From positions 62,001 to 126,000 of the forward strand of contig NZ_BEWA01000003.1 of NCBI RefSeq assembly GCF_003112535.1: a stretch of 64,000 bases of DNA, written 5' to 3'. The DNA comes from Streptomyces rishiriensis (GTDB taxonomy: Bacteria > Actinomycetota > Actinomycetes > Streptomycetales > Streptomycetaceae). The position numbers were made by a program, and so were the translations under genes. This document shows, one piece after another, positions 16,641-23,079 of the stretch. The notes under the pieces are model-generated. The model was given only the letters and a program-made list of their open reading frames with translations. It had not been told where the DNA came from and searched no databases. Within the stretch, counting starts at the first letter, position 1; the number at the start of each line of letters is the position of its first letter.

Positions 16641-17267
16641 CTAGGGTCGACCGCTCACCCGCCCCTGCAACAGCCGGGACAGCGCCGAGTGGACGTCGTC
16701 CAGGGACCGCTCGGGCTGGAAGGCCTGCCAGTCCAGGGCGGCCACCAGCACCATGCCGACCAGCGCGGCCGCGGTCAGCTGCACGTCGATCTCGGCGCTG
16801 AACTCGCCGTTGTCCACGCCCTCGCGCAGCACTCCCTCGACGACGGCCACCGCCTGCTGCCGCACGACCATGAGCGTGGACTGCCAGGCCCGGTTGGTGC
16901 GCCACAGCTCGGCCACGTACAGCTGCGTGAAGGACGGGTAGCGGTCCATGAAGACCAGTCCGGCGCGGATCATCGCGTCCAGCGCGTCGACCTTGCTTCC
17001 GCCGTTTCGCGCCGTGTCCTCTACGGCCTCCCGCAGCGAGGCGGTGAGCAGGCCCACGCCGTGCCTCAGCAGCTCCTCGAAGAGGACCGACTTGCTCGCG
17101 AAGTTGTAGTAGACCGTGCCCTTGGCCACGCCGGCGCGCTCGGCGATCTCGTCCACGGTGGTGGCGGAGAAGCCCTGCTCGGCGATGAGGGTGACGGCCG
17201 CCTCGTAGAGCTTCTGCCGGGTGGCCTCGCGGCGGGTGCGGCCGCCCGGGGCGGTGCTGCTTTCCAT
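16641..17267 (-). CDS. TetR/AcrR-family transcriptional regulator
   Basis: A 208-residue dimeric repressor. The N-terminal helix-turn-helix covers about 30-65 (FSATTVDEIAERAGVAKGTV, then YYNF), the classic TetR recognition helix. The remaining 140 residues form the helical ligand domain, including FMDRYPSFTQLYVAELWR. The ATG at 17267 follows CAGGA; a GTG at 17282 is possible. It is the third gene of an ABC ATPase-YhgE permease-TetR series on the minus strand, 44 nt after the permease stop. It probably autoregulates the operon through the ACTGAC/GTCAGT operator at 20301-20328 (inference). The ligand is unknown. Confidence 0.9.
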   Translation of the reverse strand: MESSTAPGGRTRREATRQKLYEAAVTLIAEQGFSATTVDEIAERAGVAKGTVYYNFASKSVLFEELLRHGVGLLTASLREAVEDTARNGGSKVDALDAMIRAGLVFMDRYPSFTQLYVAELWRTNRAWQSTLMVVRQQAVAVVEGVLREGVDNGEFSAEIDVQLTAAALVGMVLVAALDWQAFQPERSLDDVHSALSRLLQGRVSGRP

Positions 17268-17311
17268 GGTCCTGATTGTCACAGGAACGCGGCCCCCCGG
17301 ACGCCCGATCG

Positions 17312-19396
17312 TCACAGGGTCAGCTCCGGGTGCAGCCGGTCCAGGGTCCACACCTGGCGCCGGTGCGCCGACAGGGCGGTCAGCGCCAGGGCGCCCGCGG
17401 TGAACGCGACGAGCACCGCGCACGCCTGCCACACCGGTCCCAGGCCGCCGCCGCTGATGAGCCTCCTGAGCGCCTCGACGACGTAACTCATCGGCAGATA
17501 GGGATGGACGGCGTTGAAGAACCCGGGGCTGGTCTGCACCGGATAGGTGCCGCCGGCGGACGTCAGCTGGAGCATCAGCAGCGCCAGGACGAGGATCCGG
17601 CCCGCCGCTCCGAAGCGCGCGTTCAGCCACTGCACGAGAGCCGCGAAGCACGCCGCGACCAGGAACAGGAAGCCCACGGTGCCGGCCGCGCGGTCCATCT
17701 CCAGGCCGATCGCCCAGTGCAGCACGGCCATCAGCGCCGTCGTCTGCAGCACCCCGACCGCGACCACCGGCAGCCAGCCGGCCAGCGCGATCCGCCATGC
17801 CGGGGCGCCCGCGGCGAGCGCGCGCCGGTTCATCGGCGCGATCAGCATGTACGCCACCATCGCGCCCACCCACAGCGACAACGGGATGAAGTACGGAGCG
17901 AATCCGGTGCCGTAGTTGGGCGCCTTGTGCTGGTCGTGGGAGGCGAGCTGGACCGGGTCGGCCATGACGGCGGTGCGCGCGTCGCGCTGCCGGGCGTCGT
18001 AGTCGGGAATCCGTCCGGCGCCGTCGTGCAGACCGTCGGCGAGCTTGCCGGAGCCGTCGGACAGCTTGAACATGCCGCCGTTGAGGTCCTGGGCGCCCGT
18101 CTCCAGCTTGCCGACGCCCGCGTCCAGGTTCTCGGAACCCGTCTTGGCGTTGCCGAGCCCGGCGTTGATCTTCTTGGCGCCCTTGGCGACCTTCGCGGCC
18201 CCGGTGTTCAGCGCGTTGACCTGGGACACGGCGGCGTCGAGGTCCTCGGAGAGATGCGGGGCGTTGTCGGCGAGGGCCTGGGCCTGCTTCCGCAGGGCGG
18301 TGAGGTTCGTGCGGAGCGTCGTCAGGTCGCCGTCCTGGTCGGCGACCAGGGTGTTGACGTCGTCGGCGACCTTCGCCACGTCGGCGGCCGCGTCCCTGGC
18401 CCTCTTCAGGTCGGCGCACGCGGGATCGGGCAGCACCGGCGTCTCACAGCGCGCCTTGTACACGGCGGCGAGCGTGTCCGAGGCCGTGTGGGCGCCGGTG
18501 GCGGCCGTCGGGGCGGCCTTCACCAGGGTGTCCAGGTTGTCGTGGATCACCTTCGAGGAGTCCGCGACCAGTCGGGCGGTGTCGCCGATGGCCTTCTCGT
18601 TGGTCTTGACGAAGGGTCCCAGGTCGCCGGCGACCCCGTTGACCTTGTCGGCGAGCTTCTGCGTGCCGTCCGCGACCTTCTGGGACCCGTCCTGGAGGCT
18701 GTCGGCGCCCTTGTCGAGTTTCTTCAGCCCCTTCGCCAGCTTGCCGCTGCCGTCCTTGGCGTTGCCGAGGCCGTCCGCGAGGTCCTTGGAGCCCTGCTCG
18801 GCCTTCCCGATGCCGCCGGTGAGGTCGTCGGCGCCGTCGGCGGCCTTCGCGGTCGCGCCGTGGATGTCGGAGAAGGAGACGAAGATCTTGTCCAGGAAGG
18901 ACCGGGAGGCCTTCGTGGACGCGGCCCTGCGCACCTCGCTGAAGACCGTGCGCGAGATCTGCCCGACGATGTAGTTGTTCGCGTCGTTGGTGCGCACCTG
19001 GAGCGCGCTCGTCTCGGGGGAGTCGCCCGAGCTGGAGGCGATCCGCCGGCTGAAGTCGGCCGGCATGGTGAGCGACAGGTAGTACCTGCCGTCCTCCACG
19101 CCCGCGCGTGCCTCGGCGGAGCTCACCTCGCGCCAGTCGAAGACCTTGCTCTCGCGCAGGTTCTCGGTGATGTCGTCCCCGGCGGTGATCTTCTTGCCCC
19201 CGGCGGTCGCCCCCCGGTCGTCGTTGACCAGCGCCACCGGGATGCGGTCGAGCCGGCCGTAGGGGTCCCAGAAGGACCACAGGTACAGCGCGCCGTACAG
19301 CAGGGGCAGCAGCAGAAGCGCGACGAGGGCGGCCCGGGGGAGCCTGCCCCGGGCGAAGCGCCTGAGCTCAAGCGTGGCGAGTCTCGGCGAGCGCAT
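17312..19396 (-). CDS. YhgE/Pip-type ABC-2 membrane protein
   Basis: A 694-residue membrane protein. One N-terminal helix (about 20-42, ALVALLLLPLLYGALYLWSF) is followed by PVALVNDDRGAT, the family signature. A large extracytoplasmic domain then carries many heptad-like Gly/Asp/Lys/Leu repeats (DGSGKLAKGLKKLDKGADSL), typical of phage-infection-protein (Pip) folds. Five or six C-terminal helices (about 480-680) form the ABC-2 permease-like bundle. Its ATG overlaps the upstream ATPase gene by 29 nt. Together they should form an exporter of unknown substrate. Related proteins serve as phage receptors or type VII secretion-associated factors in Firmicutes. Confidence 0.88.
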   Translation of the reverse strand: MRSPRLATLELRRFARGRLPRAALVALLLLPLLYGALYLWSFWDPYGRLDRIPVALVNDDRGATAGGKKITAGDDITENLRESKVFDWREVSSAEARAGVEDGRYYLSLTMPADFSRRIASSSGDSPETSALQVRTNDANNYIVGQISRTVFSEVRRAASTKASRSFLDKIFVSFSDIHGATAKAADGADDLTGGIGKAEQGSKDLADGLGNAKDGSGKLAKGLKKLDKGADSLQDGSQKVADGTQKLADKVNGVAGDLGPFVKTNEKAIGDTARLVADSSKVIHDNLDTLVKAAPTAATGAHTASDTLAAVYKARCETPVLPDPACADLKRARDAAADVAKVADDVNTLVADQDGDLTTLRTNLTALRKQAQALADNAPHLSEDLDAAVSQVNALNTGAAKVAKGAKKINAGLGNAKTGSENLDAGVGKLETGAQDLNGGMFKLSDGSGKLADGLHDGAGRIPDYDARQRDARTAVMADPVQLASHDQHKAPNYGTGFAPYFIPLSLWVGAMVAYMLIAPMNRRALAAGAPAWRIALAGWLPVVAVGVLQTTALMAVLHWAIGLEMDRAAGTVGFLFLVAACFAALVQWLNARFGAAGRILVLALLMLQLTSAGGTYPVQTSPGFFNAVHPYLPMSYVVEALRRLISGGGLGPVWQACAVLVAFTAGALALTALSAHRRQVWTLDRLHPELTL

Positions 19397-20279
19397 CGGG
19401 CTCCTCCTCTTCCCTCGGGCCGGCCTCCGGTGCGGCGTGCGGCGCCGCGTCCGGTTCGGCTTCCTGTTCGTCCTGCGGTGCGGCTTCCGTCCGGTCCTTC
19501 GGTACGGCTTCCGCGCCGTCCTGCGGTCCGGTTCCCCGGGCCGCTCGCCGGTCCTCCTCCGGGGCGGCCGGCCGATCGCCGGACGGGAGGGTGTCCGCGC
19601 CGGTGGTGACCCTGACGGCGCCCTCGGGCGCCTCGGCGCACACCGCCAGGACCGTCGTCCCCGCCTCGGCGAGGGAGCCGAGCAGCGCCCAGACCTCCGC
19701 CCGCTCGGCCTGCGTCAGCTTCAGGTCGACGTCGTCGACGCCGAGCAGCCGGGGCCGTCCGACGAGCGCCAACGCCACCGACAGCCGCAGCGCCTCGATC
19801 CGCTCCAGATCGCGCACGGCCGTCCGCGAGCCCTTGGGCAGGGCCTCGCGGTCGAGTCCGGCGGCGTCGAGCGCGGCGTCGGTCTGCAGTTCCGCCTCGG
19901 CCGCCCGGTCCGCGCGCGGCCGCAGCAAGTCGCGCAGGGAGCCGCCGAACCGCCGCTGCAGCAGGGCCCGTTCGCGCAGATGCTCCCCCACGGTCAGGGC
20001 CGGTTCGAGATCGGTCACACCGGGTACGTGCGCGAGTGCGGCGATGCGACGCACGGCCGTCAGCTGCTTGGGCAGCCGTGCCCCGCCCACGGTCGCCGTC
20101 CCCTCGGTGGCCTTCATCCGCCCGGTGAGGGCGAGCAGCAGGCTCGTGCGACCGGAGCCCGAGGGCCCTTCGATCGCGATCAGCGAGCCGGGCTCCGCAT
20201 CGACGGCGACGTCGCGGAACGCCCAGCCGCGAGGGCCTCGGAGACCGAGGCCGTCGGCTGTGACACCGACTCCGTCCAC
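19368..20279 (-). CDS. ABC transporter ATP-binding protein with degenerate motifs
   Basis: A 303-residue protein: an ABC ATPase domain (about 1-220) plus a disordered Glu/Ala/Pro-rich tail of some 80 residues. The Walker A motif reads GPSGSGRT, with Arg in place of the usual Lys. The signature loop is not LSGGQ (DLERIEALRLSVALAL), and the Walker B region ends GVDDVD with Asp in place of the catalytic Glu. The domain may therefore bind ATP weakly or act structurally. The GTG at 20279 follows AGGGGGAA. It is the first gene of the operon, ahead of the YhgE permease (29-nt overlap) and tetR. Confidence 0.8.
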   Translation of the reverse strand: MDGVGVTADGLGLRGPRGWAFRDVAVDAEPGSLIAIEGPSGSGRTSLLLALTGRMKATEGTATVGGARLPKQLTAVRRIAALAHVPGVTDLEPALTVGEHLRERALLQRRFGGSLRDLLRPRADRAAEAELQTDAALDAAGLDREALPKGSRTAVRDLERIEALRLSVALALVGRPRLLGVDDVDLKLTQAERAEVWALLGSLAEAGTTVLAVCAEAPEGAVRVTTGADTLPSGDRPAAPEEDRRAARGTGPQDGAEAVPKDRTEAAPQDEQEAEPDAAPHAAPEAGPREEEEPDALAETRHA

Positions 20280-20300
20280 TGGTTCCCCCTGGAATCCACG

Positions 20301-20328
20301 TTTTTGAACTGACTGGTCAGTGCAAAAA
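20301..20328. promoter_or_regulatory. 28-bp operator dyad ahead of the ATPase-YhgE-tetR operon
   Basis: Nested inverted repeats: TTTTTG (20301-20306) with CAAAAA (20323-20328), and ACTGAC (20308-20313) with GTCAGT (20316-20321) around a TG centre. Only one position pair (20307/20322) does not match. ACTGAC/GTCAGT arms are a common TetR-family operator in actinobacteria, and a tetR gene closes this operon. The dyad begins 22 nt upstream of the first start codon, overlapping the expected promoter. Operator identity is strongly suggested, not proven. Confidence 0.7.
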
Positions 20329-20453
20329 CTAGCCCGAACCTTCGATCGAAGCAAAAGCCCAGGTCGGAACGGATTGTCAGTGGCATACCGCACGATGGGG
20401 GCATACGGCAGCCCGTATCGGACGTGCCGTCACACGACGACAGGAGGTTCGTC

Positions 20454-21026
20454 ATGGCCCCCTACCACGCAGCCGCCGCACACCGGCGCCGCGCCACCGG
20501 CCCTGCCCCCTCACTGAACGGCCCCGCGAGCGACGTGCACCCCGTGCTGCGCCGCACCACGGCCCCGCCCGCCGCCCTCGACCTGCTCGCCCAGGCCCGC
20601 GCCGGGCTGGACGAGGCGGCCGTCCTCGAAACCCCCAACGAGCGTTACGCCACAGCTCATCTGGCGGCCCTGCGCACCGCGGCCGCCGTGCTCGCCGCCC
20701 GGGGCCGCCCGGAGCCCTCGCCCCGCCGCCGGGCCCGTATCCGCAGCGCCTGGGAGGTGCTTCCCGAGATAGCGCCCGAACTCACCGAGTGGAGCGCGCT
20801 GTTCGCCTCCGGGGCCCGGCGCCGGGCCCGGGCCGAGGCCGGCATCCAGGGCGCGGCCAACCGCCGGGACGCCGACGATCTGATCCGCGACGTGGCGATG
20901 TTCCTGCGTCTCGTCGAGCGGATGCTGGTGCTCCAGCCGGTCCTGCCGCAGCCGCGTCAGCAGGAGGGCGGCTCGGGCGGCCCGGGCGGCCCGGCAGCGG
21001 GCCGCGACCTCCCGGACGCGGGCTGA
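20454..21026 (+). CDS. SAV_6107-type HEPN domain protein
   Basis: A 190-residue, probably cytoplasmic, all-helical protein. It matches my memory of the Streptomyces SAV_6107 HEPN family. The core runs from about 40 to 165 and begins ALDLLAQARAGL. A segment with Arg64-x4-His69 (RYATAH) is followed by AALRTAAAVLAARG. HEPN proteins often bind or cleave RNA, but no antitoxin or nucleotidyltransferase partner is adjacent. The first 35 and last 25 residues look disordered (the end is Gly/Pro-rich). The ATG at 20454 follows a strong AGGAGG. It is divergent from the ATPase operon and might share its operator region. Confidence 0.75.
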   Translation: MAPYHAAAAHRRRATGPAPSLNGPASDVHPVLRRTTAPPAALDLLAQARAGLDEAAVLETPNERYATAHLAALRTAAAVLAARGRPEPSPRRRARIRSAWEVLPEIAPELTEWSALFASGARRRARAEAGIQGAANRRDADDLIRDVAMFLRLVERMLVLQPVLPQPRQQEGGSGGPGGPAAGRDLPDAG

Positions 21027-21380
21027 CATGGCCCCGCGGCCCTGCTCACGTGCGTCGGCCCGGCCCACCGGTCCGGCCTTTCGGCGAGGTCCGCCGACAC
21101 GGTGCGCCGCCGGAGTGCGCGGGCGTGACCGGTCGAACGGGCGGGCGTGACCGTGCCCGGTGGGCGGGTGTGACCGGCCGGAGGAGCGGGCGTGGCCGGC
21201 CGGGGGTGCGCAGGCCGGTCGCGTGACCGGGCGGGACGCCGGAGGCAATAGGGTGGAAGGCGCCTGAAGTCTTCCCTCCGTCCGTCCGTCCGCCCGCACG
21301 CCGGTCCGGACCGGCTCGGGGAGGGCAGCCCGTTCGCTCCGCCGCGCAAGAGGCGGTGCCGCGCCGAGGAGTCAACTGCC
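21027..21380. other. Gene-free stretch with an imperfect 22-bp repeat
   Basis: No credible gene is seen. Four copies of a CGGGCGTGACCG-like motif occur every 22-23 bp (about 21120, 21142, 21165 and 21188), the later ones diverged. The remaining sequence upstream of the methyltransferase start has no clear hairpin terminator or promoter box that I can assign. Confidence 0.55.
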
Positions 21381-22208
21381 GTGTCGGACCCGATGCGCCC
21401 GCCCGTCTCCCACCCCGGCCCCCAGCCGACGCCGTCACGCTCCGGGCCCGCCCGGTCCCGTGCCTCGCTGCGTACGGCCGTGGTCTGGGAGGTTCTGCGC
21501 GACGCTCTCGAACGCCGAGTCAAGGCGACCGGCCACGAGTCGCTGGACGTCCTGGACACCGGGGGCGGCAGCGGCAACTTCGCGGTGCCCGTGGCTCTCC
21601 TCGGGCACCGGGTCACGGTCGTCGACCCCAGCCCCAACGCGCTGTTCGCCCTGGAACGGCGCACCGCCGAGGCCGGCGTGGCCGACCGGGTGAAGGGCGT
21701 CCAGGGCGATGTCCACGGCCTGTTCGACGTGGTCGAGCGCGGCGGCTACGACGCCGTCCTGTGCCACGGCGTCCTGGAGTACGTCGACGACCCGGCCGAG
21801 GGCGTCCGCAACGCGGTCGCCGCGCTGCGCGCCGAGGGCGTCCTCAGCCTCCTCGCCGCCGGACTCGGCGGCGCGGTGCTCGCGCGCGCCCTCGCGGGCC
21901 ACTTCACCGAGGCCCGCCACGCGCTCACCGCGCCCGACGGCCGCTGGGGCGAGGGCGACCCCGTGCCGCGCCGCTTCACCGCCGGGCAGCTCACCGACCT
22001 CGTCGAGGGCGCGGGTCTCACGGTGGGGGCCGTCCACGGCGTGCGGGTCTTCGCCGACCTGGTGCCCGGCGTCCTCGTGGACACCGAGCCCGGAGCGCTG
22101 GAGGCCCTGCTGAAGCTGGAGGAGGCCGCCGCCGAACTCCCCGCGTTCCACTCGGTCGCCACCCAGCTGCATGTGCTGGGTGAGGCACGGGGGGCCGACG
22201 GGAGCTGA
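21381..22208 (+). CDS. Class I SAM-dependent methyltransferase
   Basis: A 275-residue Rossmann-fold methyltransferase. Motif I is LDVLDTGGGSGNFAVPVA near residues 55-72. VTVVDPSPNALFALERR follows as the acidic end of strand 2, then GDVHGL and the motif-IV-like YDAVLCHGVLEYVDDP. The C-terminal half contains GDPVPRRFTAGQLTDLVEGAG, as in tRNA wobble-uridine carboxymethyl/CmoM-like enzymes, but the substrate cannot be assigned. The first 30 residues are Pro/Ser-rich and probably disordered. The GTG at 21381 is the first start in frame. Confidence 0.85.
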   Translation: MSDPMRPPVSHPGPQPTPSRSGPARSRASLRTAVVWEVLRDALERRVKATGHESLDVLDTGGGSGNFAVPVALLGHRVTVVDPSPNALFALERRTAEAGVADRVKGVQGDVHGLFDVVERGGYDAVLCHGVLEYVDDPAEGVRNAVAALRAEGVLSLLAAGLGGAVLARALAGHFTEARHALTAPDGRWGEGDPVPRRFTAGQLTDLVEGAGLTVGAVHGVRVFADLVPGVLVDTEPGALEALLKLEEAAAELPAFHSVATQLHVLGEARGADGS

Positions 22209-22383
22209 GCGCCTCCTGGTACGTACCGCTGATCAGGGGCTTGGCAGCGCATGGAGTACGCCACAGGCCCCCCGTTCGGCCGCTGTGCGCCGTATGATCG
22301 AGGGAGACCGCCCGGCATGACGGGCCGGCTGCCGGGGAATGAAATCCTCAGCGAGCCGGGACGTGCATGACGGGCGTCGGTTG

Positions 22384-22442
22384 GCCAATTGGCGTAGAGG
22401 GGCGGGTTTCACGGGGGCGATTCCCCGCCTATCCTGAAGGGA
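22384..22442 (+). promoter_or_regulatory. Candidate promoter of the DUF3040 gene
   Basis: A GCCAATTGGC palindrome (22384-22393) is followed by TTCACG (22408-22413), a 16-nt spacer and TATCCT (22430-22435). That would place the start site near 22442 and leave a leader of about 40 nt. Prediction from box similarity only. Confidence 0.3.
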
Positions 22443-22484
22443 CCCCCCGGGTCGCCCCGGCGACTGCACGATGAGGAGGACTCC

Positions 22485-22889
22485 GTGCCGCTCTCGGAGC
22501 ACGAGCAGCGCATGCTCGAGCAGATGGAGCGAGCGCTGTACGCCGAAGATCCCAAGTTCGCGTCGGCGCTCGAGGGAAGCGGGCTGCGTACGTACACCCG
22601 GCGTCGGGTCTACCAGGCGGTCGCCGGCTTCCTCGTGGGAATCGCGCTCCTCATGACCGGTGTGGCCGCCAAGCAGGTGTGGCTGAGCGTGGTCGGCTTC
22701 CTCGTGATGCTGGGCTGCGCCGTACTCGCCGTCACCGGCTGGCGCAAGGCCCCCAAGCCCGGGGAACAGCCCGCGGCAGGAGTCGCGGGCGCCCCGCCCA
22801 CGCGCGGTCAGGTCAGGCAGAAGCGCTCGATGATGGACCGGATCGAGCAGCGCTGGCAGCGCCGCCGTGACGAACAGGGCGGTCACTGA
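22485..22889 (+). CDS. DUF3040 domain membrane protein
   Basis: A 134-residue protein. The N-terminal LSEHEQRMLEQMERALYAEDPKFASAL is the DUF3040 signature. Two transmembrane helices lie at about 45-62 and 66-86, and the cytoplasmic tail is basic (RSMMDRIEQRWQRRR). GTG at 22485 follows GAGGAGG. The gene ends at a strong bidirectional-looking terminator. DUF3040 proteins are often encoded near the dcw cluster in actinobacteria, but the role is unknown. Confidence 0.88.
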   Translation: MPLSEHEQRMLEQMERALYAEDPKFASALEGSGLRTYTRRRVYQAVAGFLVGIALLMTGVAAKQVWLSVVGFLVMLGCAVLAVTGWRKAPKPGEQPAAGVAGAPPTRGQVRQKRSMMDRIEQRWQRRRDEQGGH

Positions 22890-22905
22890 CACCGCCGTAC
22901 ACGAA

Positions 22906-22955
22906 CATGGTTGAGGGGGTGACCACCTGGTCGGGTGGTCACCCCCTCAACCATG
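22906..22955. terminator. 22-bp perfect hairpin between convergent genes
   Basis: The left arm at 22906-22927 pairs perfectly with 22934-22955 around a 6-nt loop TGGTCG. It lies 16 nt after the DUF3040 stop and ahead of the convergent transglutaminase gene, so it may end transcription from both sides. There is no T-run, as is common in Streptomyces. Confidence 0.8.
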
Positions 22956-22972
22956 TCCCGCTGTTTCCGTTC

Positions 22973-23020
22973 CCCGGCTGCCCGGCTGCCCGGCTGCCCG
23001 GCTGCCCGGCTGCCCGGCAG
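22973..23020. repeat. 8-bp tandem repeat CCCGGCTG
   Basis: Five exact copies of CCCGGCTG (22973-23012) and a sixth with one mismatch (CCCGGCAG) lie in the intergenic region downstream of the hairpin. A 14-bp sequence, GATCGGCCGACCCC, is also duplicated just after it (about 23045-23077). The unit length equals that of the array after thiE. Confidence 0.9.
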
Positions 23021-23079
23021 GGCGGCTCCCCAGCGGGACGGCTGATCGGCCGACCCCCTTGATCGGCCGACCCCGCTGA

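Noticed and set aside
16313..16801. Open frames of 115-162 residues in the repeat-rich intergenic DNA
   Set aside because: Arg/Gly/Pro-rich translations, no ribosome site, and frames overlapping the tetR gene on the other strand; composition artefact.
22973..23020. Short regular repeats considered as a CRISPR array
   Set aside because: Direct 8-bp repeats with no spacers; no cas genes in the window.
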